Translations under genes and position numbers: made by a program
Notes under the pieces: generated by a model
Database searches by the model: none
Told to the model about the DNA's origin: nothing
The model's input: the letters and a program-made list of their open reading frames with translations, nothing else
Assembly (NCBI GenBank): GCA_947053345.1
Contig: CAMRSM010000018.1
Location: 19,974 to 83,973 of the forward strand
Source of the DNA: an uncultured Lachnospiraceae bacterium
GTDB lineage: Bacteria > Bacillota > Clostridia > Lachnospirales > Lachnospiraceae
Direction: 5' to 3'
Length of the DNA: 64,000 nucleotides
Part shown: one piece after another, positions 50,773-61,414 of the stretch
Layout: every line of letters begins with the position of its first letter
How positions within the stretch are numbered: the first letter of the stretch is position 1

Positions 50773-51699
50773 ATATTGAAAAAAATATCCCTTGATGAAT
50801 TTTTAAGATTGAGAAAGTTAGTTCACCGCAGTGCAAGGCCTCTCGACTATACGAAATGGAAGTTTCTTTTTGAAAATGGCAGCTGCGATGATTTTCTGTT
50901 GGTTTTATCAAGCTACCAAAATGAAGATGGCGGTTTTGGATACAACATTGAGTGCAATAACTGGAACCCAAATTCATCTCCCTATACGGTATGTATTGCG
51001 CTGGATTATCTGGATACAACGGGTGCTTACAAAAGCAGCATAAAAAATAATATCATTGCGGGTATCGTCAAATACCTGAGCTCCGGGGCATATTTCTTGG
51101 ACGACGGCTGGGTGGGGATGCAGGGAATCCCAAGCAATAATGACTTCGCGCATATGCCATGGTTTCATTTCGATTCAAGGAAAGCAGCAGAAGCCGATAT
51201 CGGAGTAACTAAGCGCCTTGCGGACTTCATTCTCAAATATGCAGACGAAGATAGCAATATCTACTGTAAAGCAGAGGGGTTGAAAAAACGGTATGGACAA
51301 TGCGGGCAGGTTCTTCTTAATGGCTATCCCGATTACGATCCAGTAGCATTGAACATTGGAGCATTTGACCCTGCAACATATCCATCCTGGTTGCCGCTAC
51401 CGGTTTATTTTGTAGCTTCACCGGAAAGCAGATTTTATCCGGAGTGCAGACGCACTGTGGATATGAATCTGGACACAATCGTTGACTCGTTGCTCAGCAC
51501 ACACGAGTTTCAGCTTTTTTCTGCCGAGGAACTTGACGCATATGAACAAAGCAATCCTCATCCGGACGGCAAGCGATGGTGTGTGGCTGAACAGACAATT
51601 GGAAACTATTATTGGGGTAGTAATTTTATCATACGCGATTTGGACATACTGAGGAAATTCGGCCGATTGAATTTTGATTTGCCTGTTCTCATACAATGA
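50773..51699 (+). CDS. Hypothetical protein with prenyltransferase/terpene-cyclase-like repeat segment
   Basis: LVLSSYQNEDGGFGYNIECNNWNPNSSPYTVCIALDYLD. Confidence 0.5.
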   Translation: MLKKISLDEFLRLRKLVHRSARPLDYTKWKFLFENGSCDDFLLVLSSYQNEDGGFGYNIECNNWNPNSSPYTVCIALDYLDTTGAYKSSIKNNIIAGIVKYLSSGAYFLDDGWVGMQGIPSNNDFAHMPWFHFDSRKAAEADIGVTKRLADFILKYADEDSNIYCKAEGLKKRYGQCGQVLLNGYPDYDPVALNIGAFDPATYPSWLPLPVYFVASPESRFYPECRRTVDMNLDTIVDSLLSTHEFQLFSAEELDAYEQSNPHPDGKRWCVAEQTIGNYYWGSNFIIRDLDILRKFGRLNFDLPVLIQ

Positions 51700-51966
51700 G
51701 GAGCTAAGGAATGCGCCGTTCAATTAGAGTTTTCTCATAGACCATATAAAATGGTGTTAGCACCATGCAAATAGAGTTGTTGAGAAATAAGTGAATGGTG
51801 ACGAATAGTATATTGCATGTTATCATTTTTACATATTTATATTGCAAGAAAAGTAAATAATTTATATGATGAATTTAAGGAGAAAAGATATGGATTATAT
51901 ATTTGAACCAGTGCATTCTGGGATTAGAAAATTTAAGATAGAAGATATAAAATAAATCTTCATTCT

Positions 51967-52009
51967 CTACAACATACGGTATTTTTCAATTTATAACCGT
52001 ATGTTGTAG
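51967..52009. terminator. Perfect 14-bp hairpin (terminator-like, weak T tract)
   Basis: CTACAACATACGGT ... ACCGTATGTTGTAG. Confidence 0.45.
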
Positions 52010-52138
52010 GATTTAGAATTATTCAACCACCTCTTTGTTTCTAAGCGCAGATCCATGCGGAAAAATTGCCAAAGCGGCATTGCGGCTGCGCATCCGTCGC
52101 ATCAATCAGAAAAAAAATATTGATTGCCTGGTTTGCAC

Positions 52139-53686
52139 TCAATGCGTGATATGGTCATCCGGAAAATCATGGTAGGATCTAAGCCTTGCATCATGCTTGC
52201 GCTTATATGCACGCTTTCGCCTCCGGTGCGGAATCTCGATACGGACAATATACCATCCTGCTAAAAGAATAACAATAGCAGCTACTGCCCCCAGCGCGAC
52301 CGGAAGCCAATGCGGCCCACTTTGGTTTTCGGTTTCTGCCACGGGGTCTTCTTCATCCGTGGCAGGATCTTCTTTTTCCTGGTTGATTGGGACAAAGATT
52401 CCGTTGTCTTCCTTAAACACGATATCCGGGGGGATCATATAACTTGGCCATAACGCTTCAAATTCGGCGCGGGTAAACGGATAATCCGGATTAAAATAAA
52501 TAATATCCGCGAAACCGATGTATTTTCCCGCAAACTGATAGGAAATCTGGCCGATGATATTGTCCCCGTGGACAAATTCTTCAACAGGGGAATAGGTAAT
52601 GGTTTTTGCTGCGTCCGAAAAATTAGCGGAGTTTGGCAACACAACGTTGCTGTTATCCCCAATATGGATCAGGGAGTTTTCGGTATCGGAGAAAGCGGCG
52701 GTCTGGGAGAACAGGGGAGGGAACGAAAGCTCCAGATTTAACTCCGTGTCACGTATGCTGTACAGGGAATAGTTCTCAAAAGCAAAATTCAGCATATTGA
52801 TCGTATCCTCGTAAGCGTGCAGCGCCGTATCCACATGGAGAACGACCGCGACCAGCAAAAGTCCGTCCTTTTCCGCAAAAGTTATGAGCGTTGTCAAGGC
52901 CTCCGTTGTCCCGCCTGTTTTTCCCGCAACTGCATAGTCATAATTCAGTGTTTTGCGGATAAAACGGTGATGGTTCGCGAGCGGGCGGGCTACGTTTTTA
53001 TTGGTTGGGGGAATGGTGTAGGTACGTGTCCCCGCAATTTTGCGGAAATCGGAATATTGGATCGCTGCCCTGCCGATCAATGCCATGTCATAGGCACAGG
53101 TATAGTGCTCCGCTTCGTGTAGTCCGTTGGAATTTATAAAATTGCTGTTCACGCCGCCCAGTTCCTTGACACGCGTATTCATCAGTGCTGCAAACTCCTC
53201 CATCGAGCCGGATGAATGGTTCACCTTGGCGGCGACATGCTCCCCGATGGCATAAGATACTTCGTTGGCAGATTCCAATAACATGCCGTACATTGCGTCC
53301 CGCAGTGTGACCTGCTCACCGGATACCAGACCGATGCGGCTTCCGTATACGTTATGCTCCGCGGCATCGGACATAGTGACAATCTCATTCATGGAGCAAT
53401 TTTCCAGTGCCAAAAGGGCGGTGAGTACTTTCGTGATACTGGCAGGATAGTATGCGGTGTAAATATTCTTTTCGTAGAGGGTAAGTCCTGTTGTGACCTC
53501 CATCACGATTGCGGCATCCGCATACGTGGAAGGTCCTGACGGCCAGACAAAGTCGGTATCAGAGCCGGATTCCTCTGCCTTTACATGAATGTTGGCTGTC
53601 CCGCATGGCGGGAGTATGGTAAATAATAAAGTAAGCAGCAGGAAAAATGCAGTACTTTGAAATAAATGAATCGTGTTCTTTTTCAT
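52139..53686 (-). CDS. D-alanyl-D-alanine carboxypeptidase (PBP5/DacF-like)
   Basis: EKNIYTAYYPASITKVLTALLALE (SxxK), YAVAGKTGGTTEA (KTG); C-terminal TM. Confidence 0.93.
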   Translation of the reverse strand: MKKNTIHLFQSTAFFLLLTLLFTILPPCGTANIHVKAEESGSDTDFVWPSGPSTYADAAIVMEVTTGLTLYEKNIYTAYYPASITKVLTALLALENCSMNEIVTMSDAAEHNVYGSRIGLVSGEQVTLRDAMYGMLLESANEVSYAIGEHVAAKVNHSSGSMEEFAALMNTRVKELGGVNSNFINSNGLHEAEHYTCAYDMALIGRAAIQYSDFRKIAGTRTYTIPPTNKNVARPLANHHRFIRKTLNYDYAVAGKTGGTTEALTTLITFAEKDGLLLVAVVLHVDTALHAYEDTINMLNFAFENYSLYSIRDTELNLELSFPPLFSQTAAFSDTENSLIHIGDNSNVVLPNSANFSDAAKTITYSPVEEFVHGDNIIGQISYQFAGKYIGFADIIYFNPDYPFTRAEFEALWPSYMIPPDIVFKEDNGIFVPINQEKEDPATDEEDPVAETENQSGPHWLPVALGAVAAIVILLAGWYIVRIEIPHRRRKRAYKRKHDARLRSYHDFPDDHITH

Positions 53687-53836
53687 GTTCTATATCAACC
53701 TCAATCGGAATGGTATGGACAATATCGTAACGGTATTTATTATAGAGCATTTTGGAGAAGGACGCAACAGGAAACTTGGGAAAAATCCCCCACCGTGTAC
53801 CTGTGAAGGTAAGATGGGGGATTTGGTATTCATAGA

Positions 53837-54544
53837 TCAATTTTTCTTTGCCTGGCCATAGTAGGCATTTGCACCATGCTTTCTTAGATAGTGCTTGTCA
53901 AGCAGCTCCTGCTGCATCGGTTTGATGGTATTGTTGGAAAGAGCCAGATTATGCCATGCCATAAAGGAAACTTCCTCAAGAACAACTGCATTGTGGACCG
54001 CATTGTGCGGGTCAGTACCCCAAGTGAACGGACCATGGCTGTAAACGAGAACGGCAGGGACATCGTCCGGATTGATGCCGGATTCTTTGAAGCGTTCAAT
54101 GATCACTGTACCGGTCTCTTTTTCATATTCCCCTGCGATTTCTCCTGGTGCCATCTTGCGTGTGCATGGGATCTCACCGTAGAAATAGTCGCCGTGCGTT
54201 GTGCCGAGAGCGGGAACCCCCATGCCCTGCTGTGCCATTGTTGTGGCCCACCGCGAATGGGTATGTACGACACCGCCGATGTTTGGGAATGCTTTATAAA
54301 GCTCTATATGGGTAGGCGTGTCTGAGGATGGATTAAGGTTGCCTTCCACGCGGTTGCCGTTTAAGTCAACCACCACCATGTCTTCTGGTTTCATAATATC
54401 GTACTCCACACCGGACGGTTTGATGACAATAAGCCCCTTTTCGCGGTCGATGCCGGAGACATTGCCCCAGGTAAAGGTGATAAGGCCGTGTTTTGGCAGC
54501 AGCATGTTTGCTTCATAGACTTCCTGTTTTAATTGTTCTAGCAT
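53837..54544 (-). CDS. araD: L-ribulose-5-phosphate 4-epimerase
   Basis: [49 protein letters not shown]...[12 protein letters not shown]. Confidence 0.95.
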   Translation of the reverse strand: MLEQLKQEVYEANMLLPKHGLITFTWGNVSGIDREKGLIVIKPSGVEYDIMKPEDMVVVDLNGNRVEGNLNPSSDTPTHIELYKAFPNIGGVVHTHSRWATTMAQQGMGVPALGTTHGDYFYGEIPCTRKMAPGEIAGEYEKETGTVIIERFKESGINPDDVPAVLVYSHGPFTWGTDPHNAVHNAVVLEEVSFMAWHNLALSNNTIKPMQQELLDKHYLRKHGANAYYGQAKKN

Positions 54545-54613
54545 TTGGTATACATCCTTTCTTTTTTTATTTTAACTGTTGCCGGATCTACCCGGAAAAC
54601 AGTCATGCACAGA

Positions 54614-55723
54614 TCATAAAATGCTGGTATCTGCTGCGGCACCGATAACAGTCAGATCGCGGATGGAGCCGCGTTCATTCAATTTCGGAGCCATGATGAT
54701 GCAGTCCCCGCAGGCCGGGTCGGAGAGTTTTTTTAATATGATCTCTGCCGCATTGTGCCCGATTCCTACGGAAGGGTACACGACGGATGTCAGACCACAG
54801 GATACTGTGTCCGCAAGGGAGGAATCGTCAAAACTTACGACAGAAATATCTTCCGGGACAGACAACGCATGGCGGGTGAAGAGCCTGACCAGCGACGCGG
54901 CAATCTGGTCATTATAGCATACAAGCCCGGTAATCCCGGAAAAACGGGAAAGGAGTACGGTATCAAAATCCCCGGTAAAGAGATACGGGATATCTTCGGT
55001 CGTGTACCAAAAAACAGAGTTTTCCGCGAGCGCAAGCTGTTTATCCCTCATGAAAGCCTGCACCCCTTCATAGCGCTTTATGCCCTGGATATCATCAGAC
55101 TTGAAAATGCCGCCAATGTTTTTGTGTCCGCGGCTGACCAAGGCTTTTGCCGCGATTTTCCCTGCTTCAATATCGTCCATAGTGACATAGGATTCTTTCA
55201 GGCCGTAGTAATACCCGTTCAGGAACACGACCGGGATACCGCGGTCAAAGATTTCCCGGTACAACAGCCTATTGGCATTTGGAAGGGCGGATTTTGTACT
55301 TTCAACTATCAGTCCGTCCACGCCGTTCGCAATCATCTGGCGCAGTGCGTTTTCTTCGTCCGTATAGCGGTTGTGCGTGATGCCGAGTGTCATAGTGTAG
55401 TGCTCCCTGCTCAGCACATCCTCGATGCCGTGGATGATTCCGGGGAAAATATAGTCATCCGGGCAGGTAATGACCACACCGATGCGCTTGGTAGCAGGCT
55501 GCCGGATTTTAGCGGCATGGCGGCTGACATAGGTACCGCTTCCCTGTGCCCGCACGAGAAGATCCTCCGATACCAATATCCCAATTGCCTGCCGTACGGT
55601 CTGACGGCTGTAACCAAATTTTTCGGCAAGTTTATTCTCAGAAGGAATTTTCTTGTTCATGGCAAAGGTTCCATCCATAATTTTTTCCCGAAGCCAGTTG
55701 CTGACATCCTTGTATTTTGCCAT
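54614..55723 (-). CDS. araR: GntR/LacI-type arabinose regulator AraR
   Basis: MAKYKDVSNWLREKIMDGTFAMNKKIPSENKLAEKFGYSRQTVRQAIGIL plus LacI-like effector domain; next to araD. Confidence 0.88.
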   Translation of the reverse strand: MAKYKDVSNWLREKIMDGTFAMNKKIPSENKLAEKFGYSRQTVRQAIGILVSEDLLVRAQGSGTYVSRHAAKIRQPATKRIGVVITCPDDYIFPGIIHGIEDVLSREHYTMTLGITHNRYTDEENALRQMIANGVDGLIVESTKSALPNANRLLYREIFDRGIPVVFLNGYYYGLKESYVTMDDIEAGKIAAKALVSRGHKNIGGIFKSDDIQGIKRYEGVQAFMRDKQLALAENSVFWYTTEDIPYLFTGDFDTVLLSRFSGITGLVCYNDQIAASLVRLFTRHALSVPEDISVVSFDDSSLADTVSCGLTSVVYPSVGIGHNAAEIILKKLSDPACGDCIIMAPKLNERGSIRDLTVIGAAADTSIL

Positions 55724-55915
55724 GATTTCCCCCATTTTGAATAAGTTGTATTTAATTATACTACAAGTTCGAAGTATTGTAAATACAAGGTGAAATAAAT
55801 TTATCTAATTAGTAGCTGATTTTTTAACAATATGGGCTGGTATTTTATGGTATAATGTGTTAAACTATAAATGATCGTGGGAAATTATGCGGAAAGCTGC
55901 AGTAAGGATATAGGA

Positions 55916-56740
55916 ATGAGTGCATTAAAAAGAACGATAATCATAGATAACGACGAGATATCCCGTGAAATAATTCTGTTTTTCGCGGGTACGATTGAAC
56001 GGTTGGATGTCGTCGGTGCTTTTCACAACCCGGGCAATGCAATCAAATATATGCAGAAGAACCCTGTTGATTTGGCAATATTGGATCTTCAGATGCCGGA
56101 GATGGACAGCATTGAGCTTGGATGGAAACTTCATGAAATCAATCCTGCGCTGATGCTGATCTACGCGACAACGGAAAGAGTTGAGATAAGGGACGAACAG
56201 TGTTTGAAGGTGGCGGTATACCTGCCAAAACCATTTAGCCATGAAGGTCTTTTACATGCAGTCAAATCTGCTGAATTATTGGCAAAGCGCAACCAAAAGC
56301 ATATTTATGCGCGGACATTCGGATATTTTGATCTTTTTGTAGATGGGGAGCCCGTTATATTTAAGAGTGCGAAGGCAAAAGAATTGTTAGCGCTCTTGAT
56401 CGACCGGCAGGGAGGTACGGTGACGACCGACCAGATTATCACGGTACTCTGGGAGGACCGCCCGAATGATGAGGCAACCCAAAGCCTGTGCAGCAAGGTC
56501 GTAAAAACATTGAAACGTGAGTTGGATGAATATAAGATCGGGAGCATCCTTATCCAGAAAAGAGGCATACGCAGCATAGATATGAGACAGGTAGACTGTG
56601 ATATGTTCGAACTAATGGAAGGAAGTATAGAGGCAAAAGAACGTTTTTTCGGTGATTATATGTTAGAATATAGTTGGGCTGAGGAGCGTATCCATTCCTT
56701 ATGGGAGAGGGCTCAGAGAATTTCAGGCAGGGATAGTTAA
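55916..56740 (+). CDS. Response regulator with SARP/winged-HTH-like output domain
   Basis: RTIIIDNDEISREIILFF...DLAILDLQMPEMDSIEL; KELLALLIDRQGGTVTTDQIITVLWED. Confidence 0.82.
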   Translation: MSALKRTIIIDNDEISREIILFFAGTIERLDVVGAFHNPGNAIKYMQKNPVDLAILDLQMPEMDSIELGWKLHEINPALMLIYATTERVEIRDEQCLKVAVYLPKPFSHEGLLHAVKSAELLAKRNQKHIYARTFGYFDLFVDGEPVIFKSAKAKELLALLIDRQGGTVTTDQIITVLWEDRPNDEATQSLCSKVVKTLKRELDEYKIGSILIQKRGIRSIDMRQVDCDMFELMEGSIEAKERFFGDYMLEYSWAEERIHSLWERAQRISGRDS

Positions 56741-56838
56741 GTTTCGGAGTTAAAATTCCATTTCGATTCCATTTGTATTCCGGGATGTTATGCTATAGTA
56801 TGTCTCAAGAAAGTCATGCTTAAGGAGGGAATGGAGTT

Positions 56839-57084
56839 ATGTCAGAAAAAATGAGATTTACATATGAACCTTGTTCGGAACATCTTGACTGTTATGGAAT
56901 AAGCTATACCGCATACGGTATTTTTCTGAATAAGAACGGCGAGATGGTCGCGGTGCAGCATGATGTAACGAGGCAGCTTGAGGAAGCGGAACGAATTTGT
57001 AAGCTGTTAAATAAGCATGAGCTTGATCCGGAACAGGCGAAATATGTGATCGAGGATTGTATTGTGGAAGGGTATCTTGTATAA
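56839..57084 (+). CDS. Small DUF6514-like protein
   Basis: YGIFLNKNGEMVAVQHDVTRQLEEAERICKLLNKHELDPEQAKYVIEDCI. Confidence 0.55.
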   Translation: MSEKMRFTYEPCSEHLDCYGISYTAYGIFLNKNGEMVAVQHDVTRQLEEAERICKLLNKHELDPEQAKYVIEDCIVEGYLV

Positions 57085-57190
57085 AGCGGATAGGGGAAAA
57101 GTGGGACAGAGCATCGGTATTCGATGGTTCCGTTTTTTGGGACTTTACAGTTAGCCTGATATACAGACCGATTGTCAGAAGGAAAAGACA

Positions 57191-57226
57191 GACCCTCCGG
57201 CGGCTTGGCAGTGCCGCCGGAGGGTC
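57191..57226. terminator. GC-rich bidirectional hairpin terminator
   Basis: GACCCTCCGGCGGC...GCCGCCGGAGGGTC. Confidence 0.75.
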
Positions 57227-57232
57227 TTGCTG

Positions 57233-59203
57233 TCACGGAAGGTAGAATTCCCGAAGAAGTGTGCTTTCCCCGCTTTCTGTATTGAACCGCAGCAGGAAAG
57301 TATTATACCATTCGTTGTCCGGTACATTACCGGATATTAAGCAATACAGGTTATCCCCCTCCTCCATGATCGGGGTAATGCCGTATGGCTGTATGTGCTC
57401 CGGCAGGGATAATTCGAACGGAATCCAGACATCCTGCTTTTTATCCAGCTGGTACAGCATGCTGCCTATACCGCAATAGGAAGATTGGCCGGAAAACAGT
57501 TGCCCGGTCTGTCCTTCAAAATTCCCATAGTCCGTAACGCTTTTGTCCTCACTGACGCGCAGCAGCGTGAGATTATCATTATTGCCCAACAGCAGCAGGA
57601 TGCCGTCGTCCGCAACACAGTAATTTTCCAGAAAATAGCCCGTACAGCGGTACAATTCTTCGGATCTGCCTGTGTCCAGGTCATGTACATAAAAGATTAT
57701 TTCCCTGTTTCCTGCAAATGCCCGGGTATAGGCCCGGTTCTTATAGAAAAGGAAAAGTCCACCATAATCCCCGGCCAACGAGTACTCCGTCAGGTTTTCC
57801 CCGGAAATGGATACCTTGGTGACGATGCAAGCATCATCGTCCTCGGTCTTGATGTAACTGCAGTACAGGGAATCATCCCGGAGCACCATGTCAAAAATAG
57901 AATAGATTTCCGGTATATCTAATATTTTTTTCTGGTCTGTCCCGTCCAATTTGCAGGAATAGATGGTCAGATGTCCCCCCGTTACGTAATCTATTGTCCG
58001 GTCGATTTCATCCGTGGAGTAGTACAGCCTGTTTTTGTAGATGGCACAATAATTGGTGGTGACCGGCAGGGCAAGACGAGTATCTGAAATCTCATCTTCC
58101 GGGAAATTCATGTACATCGCCCCGCCTGCAAGTGTAAAGTCGCCAAAATATACCGGTGCTTCCTGCGGTTCTGCTGCGCGTTTTCCCGTGTCCGGGATGG
58201 TCATGAAAGCTACGGCACAAAAGACTGCCAGCAAGATGACACCGCACAGGACAATAAGGTTATTTTTTCTTTTCTTCATAATGTTTTCCACCCGCCTTTC
58301 TGTATTGGACTCCCCGAATGCCGGGCCGATGGTCAGACGGCTCTGGCGGCTTGCACAGGAGAGAAGGGTTTTTGCGTAAGCTTTCCGCTCGCTGAGGTCT
58401 GCATGCTCGAGACTGCTCTCATCGCAGAACATTTCCATATCCTGTTCCATAAGCCGGGCAGCATACCATACGAGGGGATTCCACCAGTGAAGGCATACAC
58501 AGATCAGGCTGATTAGCCGCGCCAGCGCATCGTGATGCCGTATATGGGTTCTCTCGTGTAGCAGGATATGTGCTTTTTCCGACTCTGACAGACCGTAAGG
58601 CAGCAGGATGCGGGGCTTTCGGATTCCGATCACAAATGGGGACTGCACCGCTTCACACAGCCAGACATTCCCGCTTTCGCGGATGGCAGTTGCGATCCGG
58701 CGGTGTACCCGCAGATATTGCGCAAAGCAATAAAACAGGACTGCGCCAGTACCCGCCAAATAAAATGTGCACAGAAACCAAAGTAAAACGTCCTTGCTGT
58801 CCGGTTCCGTCTGATTTGCGGTTGGGACTGCGGCCTGTGCAGCGCCGCCCGAGAAATTGCCGGATTCGCCATTGTTAGCGGGAATCCCGGGGATGGGAGC
58901 CGTATCGGCATCCGTGCCGGAAATGTCCATAAGGTCGTGGATGTTTCCTTGCAGTGTTAAGCTTTGTGAGCCGGATCTTTGCCCGCTCCCCAGAAAATCT
59001 GCCGTATCCGGTAAAGCCGGCTGAAGGCTGAACGGGGAACGTATGGAGATCGGGCATAGCAGGCTGATCCCGACAAGTATCCAAAGACTGTAGCTATAAA
59101 CTTTTGGATAGCGTTTCAGGAATGGGCGTACCGCCAAAACAAATAAAATCATAACCGATGCCTGCAGGCTCATGCGCCAAAGCCTTCCTAACATTTCAAT
59201 CAT
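57233..59203 (-). CDS. BlaR1-like M56 family metallopeptidase with C-terminal sensor region
   Basis: ILLHERTHIRHHDALARLISLICVCLHWWNPLVWYAARLMEQDMEMFCDESSL. Confidence 0.9.
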   Translation of the reverse strand: MIEMLGRLWRMSLQASVMILFVLAVRPFLKRYPKVYSYSLWILVGISLLCPISIRSPFSLQPALPDTADFLGSGQRSGSQSLTLQGNIHDLMDISGTDADTAPIPGIPANNGESGNFSGGAAQAAVPTANQTEPDSKDVLLWFLCTFYLAGTGAVLFYCFAQYLRVHRRIATAIRESGNVWLCEAVQSPFVIGIRKPRILLPYGLSESEKAHILLHERTHIRHHDALARLISLICVCLHWWNPLVWYAARLMEQDMEMFCDESSLEHADLSERKAYAKTLLSCASRQSRLTIGPAFGESNTERRVENIMKKRKNNLIVLCGVILLAVFCAVAFMTIPDTGKRAAEPQEAPVYFGDFTLAGGAMYMNFPEDEISDTRLALPVTTNYCAIYKNRLYYSTDEIDRTIDYVTGGHLTIYSCKLDGTDQKKILDIPEIYSIFDMVLRDDSLYCSYIKTEDDDACIVTKVSISGENLTEYSLAGDYGGLFLFYKNRAYTRAFAGNREIIFYVHDLDTGRSEELYRCTGYFLENYCVADDGILLLLGNNDNLTLLRVSEDKSVTDYGNFEGQTGQLFSGQSSYCGIGSMLYQLDKKQDVWIPFELSLPEHIQPYGITPIMEEGDNLYCLISGNVPDNEWYNTFLLRFNTESGESTLLREFYLP

Positions 59204-59306
59204 TGATCCGACACCTCCTATTATAATCTATTGCAATAGACTATAATTAGTTTATCACGGTAGACCAAGAATGTCAATAGGAAACAGCGGTGATTTTTAA
59301 GGATGG

Positions 59307-60058
59307 TCACTGTAAATATTCTAAAAGTGTGTCAATATCCGCGTTGATACAGATGGACTGTGTTTTAATTTCTTGCGGGGCGGCAGCCGCCCCATAATTG
59401 ATGCAGGCGTATACAGCATTTGGGTTTTGGTATGTCATCTGCCAAAACGGGAATTTGATGATTCCCGGGGTATTGCTGCCCACACCCAGTTTCAGGTACA
59501 GGATATGCTGCCCAGTATGGCGGCGCAGAAAGTCACGGTATCTGCCGGCGGCCTTGTGCCAGCCCACGTCCTCCGCAAAACTGGTATCCGCCCGCAGGTT
59601 CATGGACATTGGCGTGCCGCAGATAGGGCAGAGGGGGACAAGATCCGGTGCAATCCGCTGCTTGTCAATCCCGTTTTTTGGAAGCAGTGATCAACATTTG
59701 TTGTCAGAACAAAATAATTTTTGCCCCGCATCACCAACAATAAGTTGTCGTAGACAGGTTTTGGGATGCTTTGGTAACGGTTCGCCAAAATGTAGCGGCT
59801 CCAGTAAGCCCAATGTTCTTCCAAGGTAGGAAATGGGTAAAAGCCAGCAAAATACATATCATGGAAACCATATTTTTTTATAAAGTCCGGAAAGATTTCC
59901 TGAAACCGCCTGTCGGAGTACGTGAAACCTGCGGAAGCGGACAGTCCCGCCCCTGCACCGATGACAATGGCATCCGCGGTTTGGATTTTATCTTTCAGTC
60001 GTTTCGCTTTATTGTAATAATCGCTTGTAGATTCCAAAATCGTTGTCTTTGAAGACAT
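59307..60058 (-). pseudogene. Sir2-family (sirtuin) gene with internal deletion and frameshift
   Basis: ADAIVIGAGAGLSASAGFTYSDRRFQEIFPDF...FVLTTNVDHCFQKTG; continues in another frame as DKQRIAPDLVPLCPICGTPMSMNLRADTSFAEDVGWHKAAGRYRDFLRRH. Confidence 0.8.
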
Positions 60059-60682
60059 TGAATATCACCTCCAGGCTGTTTTTATTTTGTTTTATGAAAT
60101 CTTGTACTGTTTGTATGGCGATTTCTGCCGCCCTCTTGCTCGGAAAGTGGAATTCACCCTTGGAAATGCAGCAAAACGCTATGCATTTTAAATGACGGTC
60201 AGTGGCAATTTCCAGACAGGAACGGTAGCTGGAAGCCAGCAGTCTGCAGTCTTTTTCCGTTACCTTCCTCATATGAGCGGTCCGACGGTATGGAGGATAT
60301 AGCGGCAGGGAAGATTGTAGGCAGCAGTGATTTTCGCCCTGCCGGCTGTTTCCGGCTTTGCCTGCTGTTCCATGATGCGGGAACATTCCAAGCGGAGCTG
60401 TATGCCGGCAGCCGAATGGATCGCGTTGTTGATGCATCCGTGGCAAGGGATAAAGCATCCGAGCATGGTACTGTTGGCAGCATTGACGATGGCATCGGAG
60501 GATATGCGGGTAATATCTTCCTTCCAAAGATAAATACCCTGTTGCAGTGGGGTCATGCCAGACAAAGAAACAATACCTTTTTCTTCCAGCATGGCATGCA
60601 AATATGCGTCTTGTACATTCAAAATTTCTTCCGGGATGGGTTTTGGGGGACGGAATATAAAAGGAAGAATGGTGGGTAACAA
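60009..60682 (-). pseudogene. Macrodomain (ADP-ribosylhydrolase-like) gene, frameshifted
   Basis: ITRISSDAIVNAANSTMLGCFIPCHGCINNAIHSAAG...CRYILHTVGPLI stop; remainder VTEKDCRLLASSYRSCLEIATDRHLKCIAFCCISKGEF in another frame. Confidence 0.8.
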
Positions 60683-60782
60683 AAAAATTAAAATTTTTTA
60701 AAAAAAATGCTTGCATTTTTTTAAAACATGGTATATAATCAATCTTGCGTTGAGGGAAAAGACCTTTTCGCACAACAAATAA

Positions 60783-60855
60783 GCGCGATTAGCTCAGTTG
60801 GTAGAGCACCTGACTCTTAATCAGGGTGTCCAGGGTTCGAGCCCCTGATCGCGCA
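60783..60855 (+). tRNA. tRNA-Lys(CTT)
   Basis: GCGCGATTAGCTCAGTTGGTAGAGCACCTGACTCTTAATCAGGGTGTCCAGGGTTCGAGCCCCTGATCGCGCA. Confidence 0.95.
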
Positions 60856-61069
60856 TGGAAAGTACCAGTTTTGGGGGATTGCCCCCCGGGGCAGGTGCTT
60901 TTTTTTGCTTGTGGGGGGATAGCCTTTCCAGTACATTTATGAAGATGATTTTGTTCTGGAAGGACGGTTTCAGGACAAAATAAAGATGCCTGCAAAGCCA
61001 GTAACCAAGGGCTTCCGCGCATGTTTTACCCTGTAGGTTCAGACCACGTATTACAGGAACGTGGTGTAC
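60814..61069 (+). repeat. Direct repeat copy 1 (tRNA-Lys 3' half plus about 214 bp)
   Basis: 256 bp matching 63278-63533 with two differences seen by eye. Confidence 0.95.
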
Positions 61070-61106
61070 TGGGGCAGGACGGCTGAATGGATCTGCTCAA
61101 TGAGAT

Positions 61107-61160
61107 AAATTTTCTGCAGGTACTACAGCGCTAAAGCACAGCAGCACCTGCAGAAAATTT
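61107..61160. repeat. 15-bp perfect inverted repeat
   Basis: AAATTTTCTGCAGGT (61107-61121) / ACCTGCAGAAAATTT (61146-61160). Confidence 0.9.
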
Positions 61161-61414
61161 CTTGTCCCCTAGAGCATCCCATTCTTATTTCGCCTTCCTA
61201 AGATTTATTCGTTACTCTTTACACCGAGGGAGCGCGCTTTCTGGGATGGGGCAATGGCATAGAACCCCAAAGCACGCACACCAAGAAATCTGGGGATTGA
61301 TACGATGGGGAAGGTATGGACAGTTTCTTCGCGCTATCGCTTGTCAATACACTGGTTCGCTTCGCGCCCTGCGTGTGGGTTTCCGTTGTAAAGCCCGGTA
61401 TGTGTAGGGATGCG

